Notes under the pieces: model-generated
What the model saw: only the letters and a program-made list of their open reading frames with translations
Told to the model about the DNA's origin: nothing
The model's database searches: none
Made by a program: the position numbers and the translations under genes
From: Wenzhouxiangella sp. XN201
GTDB taxonomy: Bacteria; Pseudomonadota; Gammaproteobacteria; Xanthomonadales; Wenzhouxiangellaceae
NCBI RefSeq assembly: GCF_011008905.1
Contig: NZ_JAAIVI010000019.1
Span: forward strand, 62,001 to 126,000
Direction of reading: 5' to 3'
DNA length: 64,000 bases
In this document: positions 8,866 through 15,976 of the stretch, in pieces
How the letters are laid out: each line of letters starts with the position of its first letter
How positions within the stretch are numbered: position 1 is the first letter of the stretch

Positions 8866-9695
8866 TTGCCCCGCCGATACTGCTGATAGGCGCCCAGGAC
8901 CAGATCGGAAGCTCGCACACCAAGCCGTTCGAGCCGTTCGGCGCTCAACTCGGGCGCGCCCGCCGGCGGCAGGTACAGGGTCGATGCCTGGGTGAAGCGC
9001 GCCTCGTGCAGCCGATTGAGTGGCACGGGCTCAATGCGGGCTTCGTCAAGGGGAAAGACCGCGGCCTCGTAAATCGTGACTGGATGCTCGGCCGGGTAGG
9101 TCTCGCCCAGAACTTCGGCCAGAACGCGGACCCACTCCGGATCGTGTTCGAAGGCCTTGCGACCGAGATCGCCGAGGGTGATCGGCTGCCACAGGATCAA
9201 TGCCGCGGTCGGGTCGAAGCGGCGCGCGTGGAGCAGGAAATCGGTGGCCTCGAAACTCTGGCAGCCGTGGACGGCCGGGTCGAGCCCGAGGTCGGCGAAC
9301 AGGCAGTCCTCGGCCGAGATGCCGGGATACATCACGGCACGGTAGCCGGCCGCGCGCGCCTGGCGCACGGCTTCGTGGGCCGGCCAGACGAAGACGCCGG
9401 GATGGCCGTAGAAGGCGGCGCAGACATGCCGGCCTTCCTCGAGCGGAGCGAGGATTCGCCGCACCATCTCGGCATAACTGTCGTCGCGCTGCCGTCCGAC
9501 GGCGTAGCTGTCCTGCAGCGATTCGATGCCGGCATTGATTTCTCGCAGGCGCTCGAGGGTCAGCCCGTCGACCACCGTGAAGACGCGGTCGGCGGCAGCG
9601 ATGACATGCTGCGTTTCACGGGTGAGATGGCCGCCCGGGCGAATGCCGGTACCGACGACGCTCAGGCGGCCGATGCTTGTGGCGTTTTCCGACAT
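8862..9695 (-). CDS. Borosin-type peptide backbone alpha-N-methyltransferase (split)
   Basis: 277 residues of the tetrapyrrole methylase fold. Core motifs match the methyltransferase domain of the fungal borosin OphMA: VVGTGI (13-18), FYGHPGVFV (95-103), PGISAEDCLFADLGLDP (124-140) and GCQSFEATDFL (144-154). By my alignment Tyr64, Arg70 and Tyr74 fall on OphMA Tyr66, Arg72 and Tyr76, residues implicated in catalysis. Unlike OphMA, the enzyme stops after the fold and carries no substrate peptide. The substrate is encoded 18 bases upstream by the 67-aa gene. It is predicted to use S-adenosylmethionine to methylate backbone amides of that peptide. Its ribosome binding site may be masked by a hairpin. 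Confidence 0.9.
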   Translation of the reverse strand: MSENATSIGRLSVVGTGIRPGGHLTRETQHVIAAADRVFTVVDGLTLERLREINAGIESLQDSYAVGRQRDDSYAEMVRRILAPLEEGRHVCAAFYGHPGVFVWPAHEAVRQARAAGYRAVMYPGISAEDCLFADLGLDPAVHGCQSFEATDFLLHARRFDPTAALILWQPITLGDLGRKAFEHDPEWVRVLAEVLGETYPAEHPVTIYEAAVFPLDEARIEPVPLNRLHEARFTQASTLYLPPAGAPELSAERLERLGVRASDLVLGAYQQYRRGN

Positions 9696-9707
9696 CAGCC
9701 GCCTGAG
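9661..9707 (-). promoter_or_regulatory. Inverted repeat able to mask the methyltransferase ribosome binding site
   Basis: CTCAGGCGGC occurs just upstream of the methyltransferase ATG on the minus strand (9698-9707). Its exact complement lies in codons 9-12 (9661-9670). The 10-bp stem would close a 27-base loop containing the start codon and would bury the AGGCGG site, lowering methyltransferase translation relative to the precursor. Confidence 0.5.
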
Positions 9708-9713
9708 CCCGTT

Positions 9714-9917
9714 TCACACGATCAGTAATTGCACGGCAGCGTCGTCCACGCCGGCTTCACGACGCAGGGCATCCTTGTCGCCGGAAAGAAAGTGCTTCTG
9801 GTGCTCTTCCGGTACACCATATTCGTCCATGACGGCTTTCGGATCTTGCTTGAAACGTTCGAGCGTTTCCGGATCCTCACCCAGAACGGCGACGAATTTG
9901 CGGGTTTTCTCGGACAT
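9714..9917 (-). CDS. Split borosin precursor peptide
   Basis: 67 residues. Residues 6-55 form a helical leader (FVAVLGEDPETLERFKQDP, then AVMDEYGVPEEHQKHFLSGD) with the pattern of the substrate-side domain of OphMA (LALDPKALADYKADHRAF and RAALELGD there) and of LigA-like borosin binding domains. The tail after residue 57 is VDDAAVQLLIV; its hydrophobic C-terminal VQLLIV is the likely methylated core (inference, by analogy with valine/isoleucine/leucine-rich borosin cores). A strong AAAGGAG lies 5 bases before ATG, clearly better than that of the methyltransferase. It follows the amine oxidase by 51 bases in the same operon. No recognisable protease or exporter is adjacent. Confidence 0.88.
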   Translation of the reverse strand: MSEKTRKFVAVLGEDPETLERFKQDPKAVMDEYGVPEEHQKHFLSGDKDALRREAGVDDAAVQLLIV

Positions 9918-9968
9918 GGAATCTCCTTTGATGGGGGTTGCGGGAAAGTTGGGCGGCCGAGCCAGCGG

Positions 9969-11477
9969 TCAGGAATTGAGCCAGTCGGGCGCCGATAAAT
10001 GGAAGCATCGTTGCAGCATGTCTTCGGTGGTCTGCAGCGCACCCTCGACCCAACCCTGGGCCGTGCTGTAGGTCTCGCCGCAAAGATGGACGGGCAGTCC
10101 GGTGATCGGGGCACACATCGATTCGGTCACTTCCCAGCTCTTCCAGCCGGGCAGCCAGTTGTGCCAGCCGCCGCCGTAAGGCCAGTGCGTCCAGTCGATG
10201 AAGCGCCCGGCCGTGGGCTGGGGCACATCGACGCCATGCATTTCGCTCAGCTCGCGTCGGATTTCGGTGAGTGCGACCGGGCTGAGATCACTCGCCAACT
10301 CGGCACCGCGCCCGCTGTCGGGCGTCAGCGCACGCCAGAAACTGACCGCATCGGTGTCGGGATAGCTGGCCAGCATCAAGGCCTGGCCCGAACCCTTGTC
10401 CACGCCCAGGTAGTAGCACTGGCGCATGGGCAGGTCGGTATGCGACACGCCATAGGAACCGCGCCCGATGCGGCCCGGGCCGTCGGGCACGTCCCGCCAC
10501 CATGGCTTGTCGAAAGTCAGGAAGATCTTGCAGTTGGGTACGCTGTCGACCGAGTCCATGGTTGTGGTCAGACCACCCTGACGCAAATCGGGACTGGCAT
10601 CGACGAGCGCACTCAGCGCGAGCTTCGGCACGGCCAGAACCAGGCGGTCGGTGCCGACCGCGCTCGTGCCCTCCTTCGAATCGACCATCAGGCGCAGCCC
10701 CTTGCCGTCGCGTTCGACACGCTCGACGACATGACCTTTGAGCACCGCCACGCCGGCTTGCTCGAGCACTTCCGCCAGCCGCTCGGGCAGGTGCTGGTAG
10801 CCGTGCGTGAGCCGAAACCACTGACCGCTTTGTTCGACCACGACGGCGACCATGGCGTCGAAGCCGTTCCAGTTCGACAGCAGCGCATTGGAGCTGATCA
10901 TGCCGCGCAGTGCGAGCCAGGCCTCGTTGCTGATCACGCGCGAGAGCAGGTTCCAGAAGCCCCAGCGCCACAGCGGCCGGCCGTCGAACTCGTGCTGCTT
11001 GAGGTAGTCGAGTGTCTGCTCACGGCTACCGTCGGGATCGTTCGGCCACAACTTCTTGATGTCGGGAGCGATCCGGGTGCAGGCCAGATCGAGCAACTGG
11101 TAATAGCTCAGCCCCTGCTCATCCGGCGCCAGGTTGTAGGGCTGCTTCTTCGGGTCGGCGAACTCGGCGATCCGGAAGCGCGTTGCGCGCAGCCAGGCAA
11201 AGTCGGGCTCGGGTGCGACTGGCTCCTTCGGCAGGTCAAGCGCCCGGCTGCACAGCCCATAGACCAGCGGCTGCCGGTCGTTGAAGAACATGCCGCCGAG
11301 TTCGGCCGGAAGGGTGCTGTCGGGCTGCATGCGCAGGGACCACAGCCGGCCGCCGATGCGATCAGTGGCCTCCAGCACGGTCAGACTGGCAGAATCGTGC
11401 CCGGCTTCGAGCAGGCGCCAGGCGGCATACAGGCCGGATACACCGGCGCCAATAATCGTGATCTTTGCTTGTTTCAT
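9969..11477 (-). CDS. FAD-dependent amine oxidase, in the borosin operon
   Basis: 502 residues of the flavin monoamine oxidase family. The N-terminus has the ADP-binding motif ITIIGAGVSGLYAAW, an acidic end of the second strand in VLEATDRIGGRLWS, and the C-terminal FAD-contact segment HLCGETYSTAQGWVEGAL. No signal peptide is present, so it is cytoplasmic. The start was set at the ATG overlapping the TGA of the upstream cyclase (ATGA); the longer frame only reads through that gene. These enzymes oxidise amines or amino acids to imines with release of peroxide. Its place directly upstream of the precursor suggests either peptide tailoring or an independent amine substrate; the sequence does not decide. 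Confidence 0.87.
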   Translation of the reverse strand: MKQAKITIIGAGVSGLYAAWRLLEAGHDSASLTVLEATDRIGGRLWSLRMQPDSTLPAELGGMFFNDRQPLVYGLCSRALDLPKEPVAPEPDFAWLRATRFRIAEFADPKKQPYNLAPDEQGLSYYQLLDLACTRIAPDIKKLWPNDPDGSREQTLDYLKQHEFDGRPLWRWGFWNLLSRVISNEAWLALRGMISSNALLSNWNGFDAMVAVVVEQSGQWFRLTHGYQHLPERLAEVLEQAGVAVLKGHVVERVERDGKGLRLMVDSKEGTSAVGTDRLVLAVPKLALSALVDASPDLRQGGLTTTMDSVDSVPNCKIFLTFDKPWWRDVPDGPGRIGRGSYGVSHTDLPMRQCYYLGVDKGSGQALMLASYPDTDAVSFWRALTPDSGRGAELASDLSPVALTEIRRELSEMHGVDVPQPTAGRFIDWTHWPYGGGWHNWLPGWKSWEVTESMCAPITGLPVHLCGETYSTAQGWVEGALQTTEDMLQRCFHLSAPDWLNS

Positions 11478-13285
11478 GCTTCCTCGTGTCTCGCCGGGGC
11501 GCGTGAGGGCCCGTGCCGGAAGGGTGTGGCCTTGTCGGGATCGAACAGCACGGCCCGGTTGCGACCGGCCTGCTTGGCCTGGTAGAGCGCCTGGTCGGCC
11601 ATGCGCAGAATGTCGCTGACCGTACACGTCGGCGAGATACTCGACACTACGCCAATGCTGGTGGTCACGGGCATCTCCGCGCCTTCGAACAGGAACGGCC
11701 GTTCGGCGACTTCGTCGATGATCCTACCGGCTACCTGCTGGCCGGTCCGATCATTCTGATCGGAAAGAACGATCACGAACTCGTCGCCGCCAAGCCGGCA
11801 AATCACATCGCCCTCGCGCAGCACGCGCTGACAGCGCCGCACCAGTTCGCGCAGCACCATATCGCCGGCAGCGTGGCCGTACTCGTCGTTGGTTTCCTTG
11901 AAATTGTCGAGGTCGAGGATCAGCACGGCCCGGTCAAAGGAGTCGGCCGAAGCGCCCGGCATGACGTTGTCGAGGTAGGTCTGCAGAAAGCGCCGGTTGT
12001 AGGCGTCGGTCAACGGGTCCAGGTTGGCCAGGCGGGCGGCCTTGTGCTGCTCCTCGATGGCCCGGGCGTGGCGCTCGTAGAGCTGACGTACGCGCCAGGT
12101 CAACCCAAGTGCCAGAATGCTGGCTTCGACCACCGAGCCGAAGTAGATCAGGTATTCGAACAGGCTGGTGCGCGGCACCAGGTCGAGCGACATGAACACC
12201 CGCGCGAATCCGCTGATGATGAATACCAGCCAGGCAGCCAGGAAAATGTAGCCCTCGGTGGCACCCCGGCGGCCAGCCAGGTAGGCGCCGGCAATCAGCA
12301 GGATCTGGAACAGAAGCTGGACCGGCTGCAGGGCGGTGAGGATCAGCGGCAGTCGCTGATCGGGCAGGATCAGCGCGGCGGTGGCCATAAGGGCTATCAC
12401 GCCGATCAGGATGCGGATGGTCCGGCTCAGGCGCGGCGCGTGACGCTGCGGATGCACGAATGCCAGGAAGAAAAGCCCGATGGTCACCAATGCCAGCATG
12501 TTGATCACGGCGTACAGCTTTGCGACGTACGCCAGAAGAAAGTCGGGGAGTACGTAGTTCTGCAAGAGCCCGGAATCCATACCCAGCAACAGCAGGACGC
12601 TGGCCATCGCCAGCACATAGAACAGGTGACCGCGCTGGCGAAGATTCAGATACAGGATGAAGTTGTGGAAGATCAGGGCGATCAACATGCCGAACACGAG
12701 CCCGAAGACAAGGAAGTGGTTGGTCTTCGATTCGGCGAAAGTCGATCGGCTCTCTATCCACAACTCCACCGGCTGGAGACTGTCCTGAACGGTATCGACA
12801 CGGATCAGCAGGGTCTGGACTTCTCCGGACGGCACCGTGAAGTCCGAAACGAACTGCCGGCCGACCGTATCCATCGTGATTGTTTCATCGTAGGCCGCGC
12901 GAAATTCCCGCAACTGGCCGTCCTCATCCGGGACGTAGACTTCAAACGCCTGGAAGAAACGCCGCGCGACGCGCAGCACATACTGACCATCGGATGCAGG
13001 CGGGGCGGCCACCTGGAGTTTCAGCCACAGCGGGGGCGCGTTGCGCTCCAGCTCCGGGGAGTAACGTTCAAAGCCTGCATCGCTGCGAAGCAGGGATTCC
13101 GGATTCAGCGCACCCTCCGGGTCCGGGCGCACGGCCGCGGCCTGCTTGATGTCGCCGATGGTGCCTTCGTCAGGGAGCTGAATGACGTCTGCGCGGTGCT
13201 GTGCCAGGAGGGGGGCGGAAGCCGCAAGCAAGAGCAGGGCGCACGCCAGGCGTGCCAACCAATGGCGCCCCGTGCGGTCGCTCAC
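11474..13285 (-). CDS. 7TMR-DISM diguanylate cyclase, first gene of the borosin operon
   Basis: 603 residues from a GTG that opens a signal peptide (WLARLACALLLLAASAPLLAQ). Then come a periplasmic 7TMR-DISMED2-type beta domain (about 30-190), a seven-helix 7TMR-DISM membrane domain (about 195-400), a short coiled linker (RHARAIEEQHKAARLA) and a GGDEF domain with RLGGDEF near residue 500. REGD upstream matches the RxxD inhibitory site, so it should make c-di-GMP under feedback control. DISM domains are thought to bind small carbohydrate-like or other periplasmic ligands. A TTG at 13378 would give a longer protein but places 31 residues before the signal peptide. It overlaps the amine oxidase start by ATGA. 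Confidence 0.88.
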   Translation of the reverse strand: MSDRTGRHWLARLACALLLLAASAPLLAQHRADVIQLPDEGTIGDIKQAAAVRPDPEGALNPESLLRSDAGFERYSPELERNAPPLWLKLQVAAPPASDGQYVLRVARRFFQAFEVYVPDEDGQLREFRAAYDETITMDTVGRQFVSDFTVPSGEVQTLLIRVDTVQDSLQPVELWIESRSTFAESKTNHFLVFGLVFGMLIALIFHNFILYLNLRQRGHLFYVLAMASVLLLLGMDSGLLQNYVLPDFLLAYVAKLYAVINMLALVTIGLFFLAFVHPQRHAPRLSRTIRILIGVIALMATAALILPDQRLPLILTALQPVQLLFQILLIAGAYLAGRRGATEGYIFLAAWLVFIISGFARVFMSLDLVPRTSLFEYLIYFGSVVEASILALGLTWRVRQLYERHARAIEEQHKAARLANLDPLTDAYNRRFLQTYLDNVMPGASADSFDRAVLILDLDNFKETNDEYGHAAGDMVLRELVRRCQRVLREGDVICRLGGDEFVIVLSDQNDRTGQQVAGRIIDEVAERPFLFEGAEMPVTTSIGVVSSISPTCTVSDILRMADQALYQAKQAGRNRAVLFDPDKATPFRHGPSRAPARHEEA

Positions 13286-13377
13286 GCGCGAAGCCCTGTG
13301 AAATTGCGGCGGACGCCGTAGATCATCTGCTGACAGTTCCCTCGACCCTTCGACCCAAAGAGTAAACGTGCAGGGCA

Positions 13378-13393
13378 ATCAAGTCCACTTGAT
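13378..13393. promoter_or_regulatory. 16-bp palindrome upstream of the borosin operon
   Basis: ATCAAGT-CC-ACTTGAT, a perfect 7-bp inverted repeat between the fetB-like stop and the cyclase start, about 93 bases before the chosen GTG. It is a possible operator for the cyclase/borosin operon; no flanking promoter boxes were convincing. Confidence 0.35.
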
Positions 13394-13432
13394 CACACAA
13401 ACCCGAGGCATTCATGACACCGATCGCCGGCA

Positions 13433-14230
13433 TCAACGGCTCAGACGATCGATGCGCAGTCGCTCGCGTTTGTCGAACAGTCGCCGACTGCCCATCGACA
13501 CCGCCGCCATGGTGCCGAAACCCGTCCCGGCGGCAATGGTGAACATGATCAGGATCTGGTACTTGACCGCCAGCGCCGGCGGGCTGCCGGCCAGGATCTG
13601 GCCGGTCATCATGCCCGGGAGACTGACCAGGCCGGCCGCGGCCATGGCATTGATGATGGGAATCATGCCCGAGCGCATGGCGTTGCGACGAATCTCGGAA
13701 ATGGCCTCCACCCAGGTCTGGCCCAACATCAGGCGATGCTCGATCAGCGCGCGCTCGCGCCAGGCCGACTCGGTCAGGCGGTCCAGGCTCAGGGCCACGC
13801 CAGTCATGGTGTTGCCCAGCAGCATGCCCAACAGCGGAATGGCGTACTGCGGCGAGTACCAGGGATCGGGTCCGATCACCACCACCAACGCAAGCACGGT
13901 CACGCTGAACGCCGAAACGAACATCGACACGGTTCCGATACCGAAGGCCCAGCCGCCGGTGAAGCGATGCTTCTGGCGCACCATCACCTCGCGCCCGGCC
14001 AGCAGCAGCATGGCCAGCGCCATCAGCGCGATCCAGCCCAGGGCGCCAACGGCAAACAGGGCTTCGAGGACCAGGCCGACCAGCGCCAGCTGCACCACGG
14101 TTCGGCCCGCGGCGATCAGCAGCGAGCCGGCCAGACCCAGGCGGGTCAACCACATGCTGCCGGCCAGGGCCAACACCAGCACCGCCGCCAGGGCCAGCTG
14201 CCACCAGCTGAGATCGATCACGCTACTCAT
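13433..14230 (-). CDS. fetB: FetB-like ABC transporter permease
   Basis: 265 residues with about seven hydrophobic segments. It matches the FetB/YbbM family in length (E. coli 259) and in motifs such as GRTVVQLALVGLVLEALF, GNTMTGVALSLDRL and the cytoplasmic LMLGQTWVEAISEIRRNAMR. FetAB has been described as an iron exporter that protects against peroxide stress; function here rests on that homology. ATG overlaps the TGA of the ATPase gene (ATGA), which sets the start. Confidence 0.83.
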   Translation of the reverse strand: MSSVIDLSWWQLALAAVLVLALAGSMWLTRLGLAGSLLIAAGRTVVQLALVGLVLEALFAVGALGWIALMALAMLLLAGREVMVRQKHRFTGGWAFGIGTVSMFVSAFSVTVLALVVVIGPDPWYSPQYAIPLLGMLLGNTMTGVALSLDRLTESAWRERALIEHRLMLGQTWVEAISEIRRNAMRSGMIPIINAMAAAGLVSLPGMMTGQILAGSPPALAVKYQILIMFTIAAGTGFGTMAAVSMGSRRLFDKRERLRIDRLSR

Positions 14231-14829
14231 GCCGCCAGCTCCAACCGCGAACCGGCCACGCGAAAATGCCGGTCTGCGACACGCTCGATCTGCGCCATGC
14301 TGTGCGCCACCCACAGGGTCGGCAAGTGACGTTCGCGAATCAGCCGCATCAACCAGCCCTCGACCCGTTCGGCGCTGTCATCGTCGAGATTGGCGGTGGG
14401 TTCGTCGAGCAGCAGGGCGCGCGGCCCGGTCGACAACGCGCGCACCAAGGCCAGGCGCTGCTTTTCGCCTGAAGACAAGCGCATCACCGGCCAATCCTCG
14501 ACACCGGCCTCGAAGCCCAGCTCGGCCAATGCGTCCGGCATGGGCCGGGCGAAGTGTGCACCGACCTGCTCGTGCCACCACTGACTTTCGGCCGGGACCA
14601 GCATGACGGCACGGCGCCACTCGTGAGCCGGCATCGCCGCCTGTTCATGCTCACCCAGGCGAGTGCGACCTTCGTGCGGCTCGAGATCGGCAACGGCACG
14701 CAGCAGGCGCGTCTTGCCCGAGCCCGACGGCCCGGACACGCACACGATCTCTCCCGGCGCCACTTTCAGATCGACATTCGCGAGTGTTCCGACGCCAAGC
14801 TGCTCGAGCTCGAGCATTTCGGCTTCCAC
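14227..14829 (-). CDS. fetA: FetA-like ABC transporter ATP-binding protein
   Basis: 200 residues. Walker A is GPSGSGKT near residue 33, the signature is LSSGEKQR, Walker B with D-loop is LLLDEPTANLD, and the switch histidine is in WVAHS. It is short, like E. coli FetA (YbbL). It forms a two-gene operon with the FetB-like permease. The upstream gene cysK is divergent, with 117 bases between the start codons. Confidence 0.83.
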   Translation of the reverse strand: MEAEMLELEQLGVGTLANVDLKVAPGEIVCVSGPSGSGKTRLLRAVADLEPHEGRTRLGEHEQAAMPAHEWRRAVMLVPAESQWWHEQVGAHFARPMPDALAELGFEAGVEDWPVMRLSSGEKQRLALVRALSTGPRALLLDEPTANLDDDSAERVEGWLMRLIRERHLPTLWVAHSMAQIERVADRHFRVAGSRLELAA

Positions 14830-14946
14830 GTATTGTTCACTCCCGCGTTTCCGACCAAAGTGTAAGCTACGTCAGATATCGGTTCTGACAACGACTGTCG
14901 ACACTCGCTGTCAAAGCGTCTACACCCGAAAGCGGGAGACCCGAAC

Positions 14947-15915
14947 ATGATCCACGACAACATTCTCCAGACCATCGGCCGAACGCCGGTGGTGCGCGTC
15001 AATCGACTTGCTCCGAAGCACGTCGATTTATTCGTAAAGGCCGAGTTCTTCAACCCACTCTCGTCGGTCAAGGACCGATTGGCCATCGGCATCATCGAAG
15101 ACGCCGAGCAGCGCGGAGAGCTCAAGCCGGGCCAGACCGTGGTCGAGGCAACCTCCGGCAACACCGGCATCGCGCTGGCCATGGTCTGTGCGGCCAAGGG
15201 TTATCCCTTCGTGGCCGTGATGGTGGAAACCTTCTCGATCGAGCGGCGCAAGTTGATGCGCGCACTGGGCGCCAAGCTGATTCTCACGCCCAAGGAGGAA
15301 AAAGGCACGGGCATGGTCAAGAAGGCGAAAGAACTGGCCGACAAGCACGGCTGGTTCCTGGCCCGCCAGTTCGAAAACGAGGCCAATCCCGCCTATCACC
15401 GCAACACAACGGGTCCGGAGATCCTGCGCGATTTCGCCGGCAGGCGGCTGGACTACTTCGTCTCCGGCTGGGGTACCGGCGGTACGCTCACCGGCGCCGG
15501 CGAAATGCTCAAGCTTGCCCGTCCCGGGATCAGGATCGTCGCCACCGAACCGGACCAGGCGCAGTTGATGGCCGGCAAGGAATGGCAGGCACACAAGATC
15601 CAGGGATGGACGCCCGACTTCCTGCCCAAGGTGCTCAAGCTCGACATCGCCGACGAGATCGTGCCGGTCACCGACGAGGAAGCCCGCGACACCGCCCTGG
15701 CACTTGCCAGCAAGGAAGGCATCTTTACCGGCATCTCCGGCGGTGGAACGGTGGCTGCCGCGCTGAAGGTTGCTGAAAAGGCCGAGGAGGGCAAAAGTAT
15801 CCTGGCCATGCTGCCCGACACCGGCGAGCGCTACCTCTCGACCTTCATGTTCGAAGACATCAGCGAAGGCTCCGACGACGAGTGGCTGGCCGAGTACGGC
15901 ACGGGCAACAACTGA
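14947..15915 (+). CDS. cysK: Cysteine synthase A (O-acetylserine sulfhydrylase)
   Basis: 322 residues, a PLP enzyme making cysteine from O-acetylserine and sulfide. The PLP lysine is Lys42 in NPLSSVKDR, the substrate-binding loop is TSGNTG, and the phosphate-binding loop is GWGTGGTLTG. It ends with the TGERYLST segment typical of CysK. CGGGAGA precedes the ATG. It is divergent from the FetAB-like genes and is followed by a stem-loop. Cystathionine beta-synthase-like activity cannot be excluded by sequence alone. Confidence 0.93.
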   Translation: MIHDNILQTIGRTPVVRVNRLAPKHVDLFVKAEFFNPLSSVKDRLAIGIIEDAEQRGELKPGQTVVEATSGNTGIALAMVCAAKGYPFVAVMVETFSIERRKLMRALGAKLILTPKEEKGTGMVKKAKELADKHGWFLARQFENEANPAYHRNTTGPEILRDFAGRRLDYFVSGWGTGGTLTGAGEMLKLARPGIRIVATEPDQAQLMAGKEWQAHKIQGWTPDFLPKVLKLDIADEIVPVTDEEARDTALALASKEGIFTGISGGGTVAAALKVAEKAEEGKSILAMLPDTGERYLSTFMFEDISEGSDDEWLAEYGTGNN

Positions 15916-15938
15916 ACTTCCTCACACGCTGAGCAACG

Positions 15939-15970
15939 CCGCCCGGTTGCCGGTCTCGGCAGCCGGGCGG
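15939..15970. terminator. Stem-loop between convergent cysK and the DUF11 repeat gene
   Basis: A 13-bp GC-rich stem (CCGCCCGGTTGCC with GGCAGCCGGGCGG, one G-T pair) and a 6-base loop. The T run is weak on both strands, so it may act as a bidirectional terminator only in part. Confidence 0.6.
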
Positions 15971-15976
15971 GTCCCC

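Noticed and set aside
8862-9695. Calling the methyltransferase a cobalamin or siroheme pathway methylase
   Set aside because: No corrin biosynthesis genes are near. The motifs match the borosin N-methyltransferase domain, and a borosin-type peptide gene is adjacent.
9714-9917. Calling the 67-aa protein a LigA dioxygenase subunit
   Set aside because: No LigB partner is encoded nearby. The C-terminal hydrophobic tail and the neighbour methyltransferase fit a borosin precursor better.
9999-11585. A 528-codon open frame on the plus strand opposite the amine oxidase
   Set aside because: It is the antisense shadow of a high-GC gene: no domain, no ribosome binding site, and low-complexity composition.
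11513-13321. A 602-codon plus-strand frame opposite the cyclase
   Set aside because: It is rich in Gln, His and Arg with no recognisable motif. The minus strand carries intact DISM and GGDEF domains.
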